A DNA stretch of 64,000 nt from Phocaeicola plebeius (lineage in GTDB: Bacteria; Bacteroidota; Bacteroidia; Bacteroidales; Bacteroidaceae), in contig NZ_QSQT01000018.1 of the NCBI RefSeq assembly GCF_003437535.1, positions 14,467 to 78,466 of the forward strand, written 5' to 3'. This document shows positions 46,333 through 54,993 of the stretch, one piece after another. Position 1 is the first letter of the stretch. Each line of letters opens with the position of its first letter. Both the position numbers and the translations under genes were made by a program. The notes under the pieces are model-generated. The model had not been told where the DNA came from and did not search any database. It was given only the letters and a program-made list of their open reading frames with translations.

Positions 46333-47256
46333 TTATAATTTTATTCCGTTGTTTTTTCCTTTCTTTTCGTTTTCCCGCCATGCCTGCCTTTCGGCAAGCG
46401 TCTTTTGCAGATAGTCGTTCAGGTCCTTGCAGCCGCCGTACAGTCCGGAGCAATCCGTCACCTTTCCGCCGTACCGTGTACGCAGGGCTTCCAGCGTCCT
46501 CCGTCCGGCTTCATCATTGTCAAAGTGACATTGCAGCTTCCCGTAACCGTCCAGATGCCTGTATGCCTTCGTCAGGTTCGACACCGAGTTCAGCACGAGG
46601 TGGTCTTCACCGTTTCCAATTCCAAGCACACGTGCCGACAGATAGTCCATGAAACCCTCGTACAGGTTGCAGCTTGCCGAACCGTAAGCCAGCAGTGTCA
46701 CATCCTTGGGCGGCAGGCATCCCTTGAAGAAGCGGTTGCGTATCTCATAGCCGCCACCTCCGTTACCGAATGCCACGGCAAAATACCGCTTCCCGTGTGT
46801 GGTGTAGTGTATCTCCCTGCATCCGCCGATGGCCACCCCCGACGATATGCCCCTTTCCTGCATGTAGCAGAGCAGCGCCCGGTTCTGGAGCGGCATCAGC
46901 TCCACGTCCTCAAATGACGGCTCTACCGGCCGCCTCACTTCGCATGGGTGGTACACCTTCTTTTCCGGCAGCGGCATACCCGCCACTTCCGCCACATACC
47001 TTACCAGCGAGAGGAAATCGGCACAATGGATGAACTCCCCGGCAAGGGCGAAGATATTGCCGCCCTTGCCCAGCCCGTAGTCATACCACAGGTTTCGCTC
47101 CATGTTCACCTTGAACGACGCCGTGCGTTCCTCCCTGTACGGAGCCTTGTACCACAGCGCGTTTGTCCTGCGCTGCACGGGCGAATGGCCCAGCCGTGCG
47201 AGGAACTCCTCAATCGGTATCCTCTTCATTCTGTCTATTTCCATTTCCGTACTCAT
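46333..47256 (-). CDS. traP: TraP, CHC2 zinc-finger/Toprim DNA primase
   Basis: The 307-residue protein has a CHC2-like N-terminus (IPIEEFLARLGHSPVQRRTNALWYKAPYREERTASFKV). The usual zinc cysteines are not obvious. A Toprim region follows (VTLLAYGSASCNLYEGFMDYLSARV, then LQCHFDNDEAGRRT). It would prime complementary-strand synthesis of the transferred DNA in the recipient. It overlaps the preceding gene's stop in ATGA. Confidence 0.85.
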   Translation of the reverse strand: MSTEMEIDRMKRIPIEEFLARLGHSPVQRRTNALWYKAPYREERTASFKVNMERNLWYDYGLGKGGNIFALAGEFIHCADFLSLVRYVAEVAGMPLPEKKVYHPCEVRRPVEPSFEDVELMPLQNRALLCYMQERGISSGVAIGGCREIHYTTHGKRYFAVAFGNGGGGYEIRNRFFKGCLPPKDVTLLAYGSASCNLYEGFMDYLSARVLGIGNGEDHLVLNSVSNLTKAYRHLDGYGKLQCHFDNDEAGRRTLEALRTRYGGKVTDCSGLYGGCKDLNDYLQKTLAERQAWRENEKKGKNNGIKL

Positions 47257-48146
47257 GGCTTCATCCCCCGTTTTATCATCCTGTTCTTATGAGGCTGGTC
47301 ATACTGGAAACGGCTGTTCTCCTTCGAGAAGCGGATAACCGTATCATTCATCACTCCTGTCGGTGTGGTAAACTGCTTCACCCGCAGCGGCTTGCCTTCA
47401 TAGACCCGCTTTACCGTACCTGCATCGAATCTCTCACCGCAGGCCTTTTCCAGCAGATTCCCCAGCGTATATATGTTGCATCCGTTCCTGACCGCCTCCG
47501 GTATGGAGTCCGGTCTTGCACGTACCACGTCCGGATACAGCTTTTCCGCCACGAGGCATATTTCCGGCGTGCGTCTGTCCGGCGGGATATGCAGGAACGA
47601 CTGGAAACAGCCTTCTTCCATACCTGCCATATAGACCTTTTCCGTTTTGATGTCCTCACGTACGCTGCGGTGCAGCAGGGCCGCATTCCCCGATGTCCTG
47701 ACTGCCATCAGCGCAAGCTCTTCCGTCTGCAGGTGCACGGGTACATACTGCAGGCAGTGCCCGTCCTTCCCGACAAGAAAACCGGCAATCTCCCTGTCCA
47801 TGACTTCCGGGCGGACAGTTGCCGCAAGATCCGTCATGTCCGTTCCTCCGGCGGAGTCCTTCAGGCATTCGAGTACCACGTCCGCAAAAGGCATGAATCC
47901 GATGATGGCGCAATGCCCGTAATCGAGGTCGGGACTGGCGTTGAACGCTTCCCGGCACATCTCGCGTGTCTTCATTTCTTCCGGCACTATTCCCAGATTG
48001 TATCCCCATCCGCGCACCGCCTCCAGACAAAGCTGCGGGCTGCGGTATTCGTGCGGAACTTTATAGAAAGTCTCCGGCTTTTCCCGAACCTGGGCATGGT
48101 ACTTCTCCGGTACATGCCATTCCTTTTTTATCGCTTCCTTCTTCAT
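47253..48146 (-). CDS. DUF4116-like repeat protein inside the tra operon
   Basis: The 297-residue protein has repeated helical units of the type CLEAVRGWGYNLGIVPEEMKTREMC, QYVPVHLQTEELALMAVRTSG and RRTPEICLVAEKLYPDVV, like DUF4116 repeats. It has no signal peptide. ATG 48146 follows traO by 8 bases; the open frame to 48221 would overlap traO. It lies between traO and traP, where CTnDOT itself has no gene that I recall. Function is unknown. Confidence 0.65.
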   Translation of the reverse strand: MKKEAIKKEWHVPEKYHAQVREKPETFYKVPHEYRSPQLCLEAVRGWGYNLGIVPEEMKTREMCREAFNASPDLDYGHCAIIGFMPFADVVLECLKDSAGGTDMTDLAATVRPEVMDREIAGFLVGKDGHCLQYVPVHLQTEELALMAVRTSGNAALLHRSVREDIKTEKVYMAGMEEGCFQSFLHIPPDRRTPEICLVAEKLYPDVVRARPDSIPEAVRNGCNIYTLGNLLEKACGERFDAGTVKRVYEGKPLRVKQFTTPTGVMNDTVIRFSKENSRFQYDQPHKNRMIKRGMKP

Positions 48147-48154
48147 GATTGCCG

Positions 48155-48712
48155 TCAGTTGATGATGAACTTTATACCTATCCCGTACTCCGTGCGGCAC
48201 ACGCCCGTACTGCCGCCCCATAGGAAACGCTCCCTTACCGAAGCCGTCAGTGCGATGAAGTCCGCAAGATACAGCTCCATGTCCAGTGTGGCGGCGCAGC
48301 CATAGACGAAGCCGTCCCTGTTGTTCAGCCTTGCCCCGTCATACAGCGTCCTTTCTCCCCAGTTTACCGTCTCGTATCCGGCAAGGGCTGACGCCCCCGC
48401 ATAGAAGAACACCGTCTTTTTCACATCCGACAGGAAGTTGTAGTAGAAACCGCCCTCCGCCGTGAACTGTGCCACGGGAACATTCACGCTCCTGTACGGA
48501 TGATTGGTCTGCAGGTATTCCGCCCCGTACACCCATTTGTTGCCGCCCCTTGCATAGCTCGACAGTGCGGCTCCCAGCCAGTATCCGTCCGCCCCGGTCA
48601 TTCCGGCTTTCATCTCAATGCCACGCATCTTCGGCAGGCATCGCTGGGCTTCCGCCCGTCCTGCAAGAAGGACGGACAGAAGCATTGCTAAAAACACCGC
48701 CTTGCCTTTCAT
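48155..48712 (-). CDS. traO: Conjugative transfer protein TraO
   Basis: The 185-residue exported protein has a signal peptide (after GRAEA). It then has a beta-rich barrel-like region (ADGYWLGAALSSYARGGNKWVYGAEYLQTNH, EGGFYYNFLSD) and ends GIGIKFIIN. TraO proteins are probably outer-membrane parts of the transfer channel. It overlaps traN by 4 bases. Confidence 0.87.
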   Translation of the reverse strand: MKGKAVFLAMLLSVLLAGRAEAQRCLPKMRGIEMKAGMTGADGYWLGAALSSYARGGNKWVYGAEYLQTNHPYRSVNVPVAQFTAEGGFYYNFLSDVKKTVFFYAGASALAGYETVNWGERTLYDGARLNNRDGFVYGCAATLDMELYLADFIALTASVRERFLWGGSTGVCRTEYGIGIKFIIN

Positions 48713-49707
48713 CGTACACGCAGTTCGTTGATGGTTTCAGCCTGTACCAGGTCTTCGTTCTCCACGGTGAACGTCTGGTGACGCCCGCCGTTCTTCTTGT
48801 TCATTTCCACCACCAGCTGCTTGCCGTCGGGGATGGTGAACTTCTGCAGGCAGAACACCGTGCGCTCGGACTTTTTCCCGGCCACACGCACCGCATAGTT
48901 GTACGCGCGGAGCGGAAACAGCACCTGTTCCTGGATGGCGGTTCGTTTCGCCACCTTCTTGTCCACAATCTTGAACGTGATGTAGTCCACGTCAAACGGC
49001 ACGTTGCTCTGGTTCTTAATCTCCGTGTGCAGGTACAGCAGGTCGTTGTGGACATATATCCCTTTCAGCAGATACTGGATGCCGAAACGCTTGCAGCCGA
49101 TGTGCTTCACCTTACGCTTGTTCTCCTTGTGCAGCGACTTCATGATGAGATGCACCAGCATGGGACTTTCGCTTCCCAGTTCCTTCAGATAAATTTCCTG
49201 CGCGTTGTTCGGGCGGTTCACCGTGCTGCCGTCATGGATGAAGTCCTTCATCTCCACATTGAGCAGCAGCGGTTCATCGGCGTATTTCACGTTGAATGAA
49301 TAATAGGACCCGTCCTCCGTGATGACGCTCATGTTCGTCTCCGTGCGGAAGTTCCTTACCGTCGCCTTCACGCGGATGACGTTCTCCGCACCGTCAGCCT
49401 TGCCCGCTATAAGGTTGGGAGAACCCAAGTCCACATAGCACACTGCCGAGGGAAACAGGATATGCACCGTCTTGTCATACGTGACCTCCAGACCGTGCGG
49501 CGGTATCATGCGGTCAAACATCAGTTTCCTGGTCAGTCCGTGATACAGGTCGCCGTTCTCCTCCGTCTGCGGATAGACGTCCTTTACCAGTTTCAGCTCC
49601 TCCGCCTTCGTGGTGGCGGTGCTGTCGTTTTTCACTTCCTGTGCGTGTCCTGCACAGACAATGCCCGTCATAAGGGCAAACATCATCATTACTTTTCTGA
49701 TACTCAT
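48709..49707 (-). CDS. traN: Conjugative transfer protein TraN
   Basis: The 332-residue secreted protein has a signal peptide (after GHAQ) and a VirB9-like periplasmic beta domain (VTYDKTVHILFPSAVCYVDLGSPNL). The central region is NVEMKDFIHDGSTVNRPNNAQEIYLKELG. It probably forms part of the outer-membrane core complex with TraM (VirB10-like). It lies 63 bases after traM. Confidence 0.88.
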   Translation of the reverse strand: MSIRKVMMMFALMTGIVCAGHAQEVKNDSTATTKAEELKLVKDVYPQTEENGDLYHGLTRKLMFDRMIPPHGLEVTYDKTVHILFPSAVCYVDLGSPNLIAGKADGAENVIRVKATVRNFRTETNMSVITEDGSYYSFNVKYADEPLLLNVEMKDFIHDGSTVNRPNNAQEIYLKELGSESPMLVHLIMKSLHKENKRKVKHIGCKRFGIQYLLKGIYVHNDLLYLHTEIKNQSNVPFDVDYITFKIVDKKVAKRTAIQEQVLFPLRAYNYAVRVAGKKSERTVFCLQKFTIPDGKQLVVEMNKKNGGRHQTFTVENEDLVQAETINELRVR

Positions 49708-49770
49708 TTTTACGTTGGATTTAGTGGTTGATAAAATTTGACTGTTGTTTTTTCTTTCGTCTCTTGCTGT

Positions 49771-51093
49771 CTATTTTTCCTGATACAGCAGCACCCTGTA
49801 TCCCGATTTCAGATGCACCCTTACCGTGCGCATCCTCTTCGATATATACTGCGAGACTCCCTGTATCACTCCCTTTCCCAGATCGGAGGCGAGCTGCGCC
49901 CCCGCATCGGTCGAGATGTTGATGCTGCTTCCGAGCGAACTGCCCATGTTCGCCCCGATTTCCTTTGCCGCGTCCGTTTCCATCGAGCCGGGCACAAAGA
50001 TGCCCGCCTGTCCGTCGCTGTCGTACACCGCCAGTTCCACCCCGACAATGGTTCCCTCATGCTCCAGCGAGGTGATGCCGATTTCCAGACGCTCACCCTG
50101 CAGGCGTGCCGTCCCCACAAGGGTCGTGTTCCTTGGTATTGTCCGTCCAGACACCCGCATCGGCTCCAGCAGCCGCAGCCTTACCGTCTGTCCGTCCGTT
50201 ACCGTCTGGTCGCCCTGCACGCAGGCTGCTATGGTGTTCTTTCCCGGTGCCTCCGTACTGCCGATGGCAGTATGGAACCCGTAGTTCCTTTCGCCCCCGT
50301 AGTCCGCTATAAAGGCGGAATCTGTCAGGGGCTGCGGCAGGGCGGACACCGTTGACGGGTGCACGCCGCTCACTGGTTCAGCCTTCATTTTCTTTTCGCC
50401 GGCATTGCTTTCCGTCATTTCCGTCCCATCGGTCCGTGCGGTCTGCGCGGCATTGTTTCCTCCGTTCTGGTACTTTGCCGCCAGCTCGTACGACTTCTCC
50501 AGCAGGGCGACCTGTTCCTCCATCCTTGCGGGCTGTTTCTCCTGTTCCATGACCATACGTTCCAGCTCGTCGATGCGCTGCCTGAGCTCCTTCTTCTCGG
50601 CGTCCTCCTTCGGCGGCTCGTAGAACGTACCCAGCGAGGTGTTCAGCCGCTCGTTGGCGGCAGCCGAGGAGCGGATGCCTGTCTGTATTCCGCTTCCGCC
50701 CGTCTTCGGCGATGTTTCCGGTTGTGCCAGGCGGCAGTCGTCCGTTCCGTCTGCCGTGTCCGTTCCTTCCGTCCTGTCGTCCCAGAATGCGGACAGGTCG
50801 CCCACCATGCCCCGGCGTTCCTTCTTCCTGTTCTCCAGCTGCTGCTGTTCGTATGCCTTCGCCTTGTCGCCGATGATTCCGGAGTTTTCCGGCAGGGGCA
50901 TGTCCGTGTTGAATCCCAGTCCCTGCCGTTCCTTTCCGCCGTCTTTCTGCGAGGGGGCAAAGATGAGCCACATGCACCCCAGAAAGGTCAGCACCATCAG
51001 CGGATAGACCAGCATCTTCTTTCTCCGCTGGCGCTGTTCTTCCGTCAGCGGTCTTTTCTCTTTTGTCTCATTCCTTTTCTGTTCCTTTTCCAT
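49771..51093 (-). CDS. traM: Conjugative transfer protein TraM (VirB10-like)
   Basis: The 440-residue protein has a charged cytoplasmic start, one membrane helix (about 31-48), a long Glu/Gln-rich periplasmic linker with a coiled-coil part (EDAEKKELRQRIDELERM), and a C-terminal domain with VirB10-type features (IAACVQGDQTVTDGQTVRLRLLEPM, GSSLGSSINISTDAGAQLAS). It would bridge inner and outer membranes. ATG 51093 with AGGATGT upstream is preferred over the frame start at 51120. Confidence 0.88.
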   Translation of the reverse strand: MEKEQKRNETKEKRPLTEEQRQRRKKMLVYPLMVLTFLGCMWLIFAPSQKDGGKERQGLGFNTDMPLPENSGIIGDKAKAYEQQQLENRKKERRGMVGDLSAFWDDRTEGTDTADGTDDCRLAQPETSPKTGGSGIQTGIRSSAAANERLNTSLGTFYEPPKEDAEKKELRQRIDELERMVMEQEKQPARMEEQVALLEKSYELAAKYQNGGNNAAQTARTDGTEMTESNAGEKKMKAEPVSGVHPSTVSALPQPLTDSAFIADYGGERNYGFHTAIGSTEAPGKNTIAACVQGDQTVTDGQTVRLRLLEPMRVSGRTIPRNTTLVGTARLQGERLEIGITSLEHEGTIVGVELAVYDSDGQAGIFVPGSMETDAAKEIGANMGSSLGSSINISTDAGAQLASDLGKGVIQGVSQYISKRMRTVRVHLKSGYRVLLYQEK

Positions 51094-51370
51094 ACATCCT
51101 GTTTTTATGATAATGTTCATACGCTTCCTGCAAATCCGCTTTTTGCGGCAGTTCCGGTTTCTTCATGTGCCGTATCTCCATCGTCCCGTTTCCTTTCCCG
51201 AAGCCGGCAATGGCGGTGGCGGTCATGTACAGACATCCTGCGGCAAAGGCGGCGGACATCACTGCCACCGTCGCCAGCCTTGCCTTCGGCGACAGTGCGT
51301 CCAGTCTCCTGTGCAGTTTTTCCCTGAGAACGGCAGCGCATTTTCCCGTCAGAATATTCATCTTTCCCAT
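51068..51370 (-). CDS. traL: Conjugative transfer protein TraL (DUF3989)
   Basis: The 100-residue protein has one membrane helix (about 33-53, TVAVMSAAFAAGCLYMTATAI) and a short soluble tail, normal for TraL. It probably anchors or guides channel assembly. Its end overlaps the start of traM by 26 bases and it begins 4 bases after traK. Confidence 0.82.
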   Translation of the reverse strand: MGKMNILTGKCAAVLREKLHRRLDALSPKARLATVAVMSAAFAAGCLYMTATAIAGFGKGNGTMEIRHMKKPELPQKADLQEAYEHYHKNRMYGKGTEKE

Positions 51371-51374
51371 ACGC

Positions 51375-51998
51375 CTATCTCTCCATGCTTCTGATGTCCC
51401 TGTTCTCCAGTATCGTGAATCCCTCTATGGTGAACCCGTTCGGATTGTCGTCCGAGCGGCTCGCGTTGAGCAGCCGGCAGGTCGTTACCAGCGTGCGCTC
51501 CGTCACGTTGCTTTCCCTGATGATCATCTGCCTTGCGTAGGTGCGTGCCTCATAGGGATAGTGGTCGAAGTTGCAGACCACGCTGTCCACCTGTAGCACC
51601 TGGTTGATGTTCCCCGCGATGATGCGGTTGTAGAATCCCTTTTCCGCAAAGTCGGCATAGTAGTTGTACGCGCTTCTGTCCGCCAGCAGCAGCGCACGCT
51701 TCACGTTGTGCTCGATGGCGCTTTTCTCCGGCGAGAGGGTGAAGAACAGCTCGTGGAAGCGGCGCACATGCTCCCTTGCTTCCGCCGGGCGGTTCTGCGA
51801 CAGGTCCTGCGAGAGGGCGAGCATCAGGCTCTTGCCCCCGTCAAGTACGTATATCTTCTGTCTCTGCGCTTCGGCGAAGCGGAAGGCGCATACCACCGAG
51901 CAGATGACGATGGCGGCACATACCGCCGTGTAGATGATTCCGAACAGTCGTATCTGCCGGAAACTCGTTTCTATGTTATTCAGGCTCTTGAACTCCAT
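51375..51998 (-). CDS. traK: Conjugative transfer protein TraK (VirB8-like)
   Basis: The 207-residue protein has one N-terminal membrane helix (about 19-40) and a periplasmic domain of about 165 residues (KIYVLDGGKSLMLALSQDLSQNRPAEAREHVRRFHELFFTLSPEK), the TraK layout. By analogy with VirB8 it would connect the inner-membrane pump to the core. It is 49 bases after traJ and coupled to traL. Confidence 0.88.
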   Translation of the reverse strand: MEFKSLNNIETSFRQIRLFGIIYTAVCAAIVICSVVCAFRFAEAQRQKIYVLDGGKSLMLALSQDLSQNRPAEAREHVRRFHELFFTLSPEKSAIEHNVKRALLLADRSAYNYYADFAEKGFYNRIIAGNINQVLQVDSVVCNFDHYPYEARTYARQMIIRESNVTERTLVTTCRLLNASRSDDNPNGFTIEGFTILENRDIRSMER

Positions 51999-52047
51999 TC
52001 TTTCTGTTTTTTATGGTTTGTAAAATCATTTTCCGGTTCTCCGGCTG

Positions 52048-53073
52048 TTACCTTTTCAACAGCCGTCCGGCCTGTTTTCTGATAAACTTGCCCGTGCGTC
52101 CCGCCACGTTTCCGGCTGCCGCACCCGCCAGACTGCCGCCAAGGGCGCCCGCAGTACCGATGTTCTTGTTGTAGCTGCCCACTCCGCCACCGGCCTGGAT
52201 TATCCATCCGGCTACCGTCGGGATGGTGAAGTATCCCACGATGCCGATAACGAGGAACACGATGTACACCCCGTTGCTCGCCTCTACCGAGAAGTTCGGG
52301 TCTGCCTGCATCGCCTCGATGTCATTCTGGAGCATCAGTATCTGTATCTTCGCCAGTATCGTGCTGAACAGGTCGGAGACGGGCAGCCACAGGTAAATCT
52401 GTATGTAGCGGCTGAACCATGCCGAAAGCGTGGAGTGGAAGCCGTCCCATACCGAGAAGGCGAAGGCGACGGGTCCCAGTATCGACAGCACCACCAGGAA
52501 GAACGTTCTGAGCGTGTCGATGACAAGGGCGGCAGCTGCGAACATCAGCTCCAGGAGCTCGCGGAACCAGTCACGCACGCTCTTCTTGATGTTGTACGCC
52601 GCACGGTCCATGTACATGCCCGTCATGGTGATCATGTCCGACGGCGACCAGCCCAGCTCGTCTATCTGGCGGTCGAACTCCTCGTCCGAGGCGAGATAGG
52701 CGGTTTCCGGGTTGCGCATCATCGCCTCGTATTCCAGCCTGTCTTTCTGTTCCCTGTACTTCTCCATGTCAAAGGTCTGTTCCTCCAGTATCGAGTGCGT
52801 CCCCTGTACGATTACTCCCAGAACGGAGTTCATCGTCCCCAGCACGATGGTCGGGAAGAAGAGGATGCACAGTCCGATGGCAAACGGCCGCAGCAGCGGG
52901 TACACGTCTATCGCCTCGGCACGGGCGAGCGACTGCCACACGCGCACCGCCACATAGAACAGGGCACCCAGTCCGGCAAGCCCCTTTGCCACTCCTGCCA
53001 TGTCCGAGCAGAGCGGCATCATCTCCTCATACAGCGAGAGGAGTATCTGGTGCAGGTTGTCAAACTCTCCCAT
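52048..53073 (-). CDS. traJ: Conjugative transfer protein TraJ (VirB6-like)
   Basis: The 341-residue polytopic membrane protein has several helices (FAIGLCILFFPTIVLGTM, FAAAALVIDTLRTFFLVVLSILGPVAFAF, YIVFLVIGIVGYFTIPTVAGWI) and a Gly/Ala-rich tail. It corresponds to VirB6, the inner-membrane channel component. It starts 3 bases after traI. Confidence 0.9.
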   Translation of the reverse strand: MGEFDNLHQILLSLYEEMMPLCSDMAGVAKGLAGLGALFYVAVRVWQSLARAEAIDVYPLLRPFAIGLCILFFPTIVLGTMNSVLGVIVQGTHSILEEQTFDMEKYREQKDRLEYEAMMRNPETAYLASDEEFDRQIDELGWSPSDMITMTGMYMDRAAYNIKKSVRDWFRELLELMFAAAALVIDTLRTFFLVVLSILGPVAFAFSVWDGFHSTLSAWFSRYIQIYLWLPVSDLFSTILAKIQILMLQNDIEAMQADPNFSVEASNGVYIVFLVIGIVGYFTIPTVAGWIIQAGGGVGSYNKNIGTAGALGGSLAGAAAGNVAGRTGKFIRKQAGRLLKR

Positions 53074-53076
53074 AGG

Positions 53077-53721
53077 CTACCAGTATTTTTCGTTGGAGTT
53101 CCCGTAGAGTGCCATCACCCGGTCCATGTCGTTCTTCTTTCTCGCCCGCAGGTACGACACCGATATGGTCTTGTTCGTGTAGTAGCGCACGAGGTTGCGG
53201 TAGTTCATCAGGCTGCGGTAGGCATTGTCTATGACGGCGAGCCTTTCCGCATCCGTCAGTGACATGCCCGTCACGTTCACCACATTCTTCAGGTCCTGCA
53301 GCACGTCCGAGCTTTCGTCTATCAGCATCGCATAGCCCGACGAGATGGCGGCAAGCTCCTCCGGCGTGTAGTTCTCGTCCGAGAGCATCTTCTGGTAGTT
53401 GTCCACATAGATTTCCGATATTTCCATTACCAGAGAGATGCTTTTCGCCACCTTCGCGCCGCCCTTTACCACGTCGTGCACCGATTTCAGTGCGTCGTAA
53501 TACGCCTTTCCCTGCTCGAACACCTTCTTCGTTTCCAGAAAGCCGTTCAGGGTGTTGGCTTTCGTCCCGGCTGTCTCCACCATCTCCTTGGCGGAGTTGA
53601 TGATGCTCTGCGCAAGATTTCCGGGGTCGGACACCACCCATTGGGCATTTGCCCCGCCTGTCCCCGCAAGGCACAGGCAGACCGCAATCAGCGGTATTTT
53701 CAGTTTCTGTCTCATTCTCAT
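53077..53721 (-). CDS. traI: Conjugative transfer protein TraI (DUF4141)
   Basis: The 214-residue secreted protein has a signal peptide (cleavage after GGANA). A long helical region follows (VVSDPGNLAQSIINSAKEMVET, then DALKSVHDVVKGGAKVAK), typical of VirB5-like pilus or channel-tip proteins. It is not the TraI relaxase of F plasmids; the name follows CTnDOT. It sits between traH and traJ. Confidence 0.87.
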   Translation of the reverse strand: MRMRQKLKIPLIAVCLCLAGTGGANAQWVVSDPGNLAQSIINSAKEMVETAGTKANTLNGFLETKKVFEQGKAYYDALKSVHDVVKGGAKVAKSISLVMEISEIYVDNYQKMLSDENYTPEELAAISSGYAMLIDESSDVLQDLKNVVNVTGMSLTDAERLAVIDNAYRSLMNYRNLVRYYTNKTISVSYLRARKKNDMDRVMALYGNSNEKYW

Positions 53722-53753
53722 TCTTTTTTGGGATTTAGTGGTTCGTTAAATTG

Positions 53754-54176
53754 CTATTGCATATTCTCTTTCTCCTTTATCCTTTCGCCGTCACCTGCAT
53801 CCGTGTTCACCCGGACATAGTCACCGCCCGGCGAAAATGTCAGCACATCCGTCTCCTCGTTGTATGCCACGTCAATGCGGAACCCCGTGTTCATATACAG
53901 GTTGCCGTTCTCCTCCCTCTGCAGCAGATAGGTTTCCGGTCTCAGTACGCGGCGTACGCCCTTGCGTCTGAACAGTGTCACCTTATATGATTCTCCCTCC
54001 CTGTACACCAGTATGTCGGGACCGGCTTCCGCGTTTTCCCAGTTTCCGCAGATTCTGTCGCGGGTGTCGCCGTCTTCTTTTGCCATTATATCACAGGCTT
54101 GCAGCATCAGCGATGCCATGCCTATCAGACCGCCGCACAGCAGCAGCCTTTCGGTCTTTGTCAGTTTGATGTTCAT
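53754..54176 (-). CDS. traH: Conjugative transfer protein TraH (DUF3876)
   Basis: The 140-residue lipoprotein has a hydrophobic start with LQAC (Cys28) and a DUF3876 beta domain (RICGNWENAEAGPDILVYREGESYKVTLFRRKG). Its tail (INTDAG/GERIKEKEN) is charged. It may sit in the outer membrane of the transfer apparatus; the exact role is unknown. It lies 32 bases before traI. Confidence 0.82.
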   Translation of the reverse strand: MNIKLTKTERLLLCGGLIGMASLMLQACDIMAKEDGDTRDRICGNWENAEAGPDILVYREGESYKVTLFRRKGVRRVLRPETYLLQREENGNLYMNTGFRIDVAYNEETDVLTFSPGGDYVRVNTDAGDGERIKEKENMQ

Positions 54177-54272
54177 TTTCTTGTCTTCTTTAAGTCTTGT
54201 TCTTTCATTTTTTTCAATCCTTTTTTCTTTTCGTCTTTTCCGTAACCGGAGTCCGCCCGGTTTCCTTTTCCG

Positions 54273-54950
54273 TCAGAATCCCGGTCTTCTGCCTTTACGC
54301 CTGCACATGCGGTTTTCCCTTGCGCCATTCTCCGGCGCCTCCTTCTGTGCAGGTACCGACTGCCGTACTGCGGGTTTGCCGAACAGCTCGTCCGCATCCG
54401 GCTTCTTGCCCGTCATCCGGCAGAATCGGGCATCCAGTTCCCGGTATGCCTTTTCCACCTGCTTGAGCACCGTTTCGCGCGGTTCCTTGTGGTCAATGCC
54501 GTATTTGTTCAGGATTTCCGGCTTGTACCACATCGGGTCGTCATAGTCTTTCCAGTACACCATACCTCTCAGATAGAGCAGTTCCTGATATTTTTCTTCC
54601 AGATAGTCCCGTGCCGGAGCGGGGCAGATGCTTTCGTAAGCCTTTTCCACCGCAAGAGTGATTTTTCCCTTGGCTCTTCCTGCCTCGCACAGTTCTTTCA
54701 TGCGCTGCTCCTTCCCATATCCCCTGCAGTCCGGTTCAGCAGGCATCCGGTGAACCTGTATTTCCAGTTTCTTGTACCGCTGGTAGTCCTCTTCCAGTCC
54801 GTATCGCCTTCTGATATGTTCCGGTAGCGAAGTCCCGAATGTCAGGAACTCACGGAACCATGAGATATGCTCCCGGATTTCCTCCCGTTTCCGCAGCGCT
54901 TCATCGCTGTATCGGTCATCAATGTACATGTTGTCAGTCTGTTGGTTCAT
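54273..54950 (-). CDS. Unrecognised soluble protein inside the tra operon
   Basis: The 225-residue protein has no signal peptide or membrane helix. It is rich in charged helices (YSDEALRKREEIREHISWFREFLTFG, DYLEEKYQELLYLRGMVYWKDY) and has a basic low-complexity tail. It lies between traG and traH, where I know of no CTnDOT core gene. A plausible role is a cytoplasmic accessory or regulatory protein of transfer, but I do not recognise the family. Confidence 0.6.
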   Translation of the reverse strand: MNQQTDNMYIDDRYSDEALRKREEIREHISWFREFLTFGTSLPEHIRRRYGLEEDYQRYKKLEIQVHRMPAEPDCRGYGKEQRMKELCEAGRAKGKITLAVEKAYESICPAPARDYLEEKYQELLYLRGMVYWKDYDDPMWYKPEILNKYGIDHKEPRETVLKQVEKAYRELDARFCRMTGKKPDADELFGKPAVRQSVPAQKEAPENGARENRMCRRKGRRPGF

Positions 54951-54993
54951 AAATCATTTTTTATTTTTCATTTACTGTATATTTCCTGCCGGT

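Noticed and set aside
47163..48305. A 380-codon plus-strand frame opposite traP and the DUF4116-like gene
   Set aside because: GC-rich DNA leaves long antisense frames. Both minus-strand genes fit the tra operon with ATGA overlaps.
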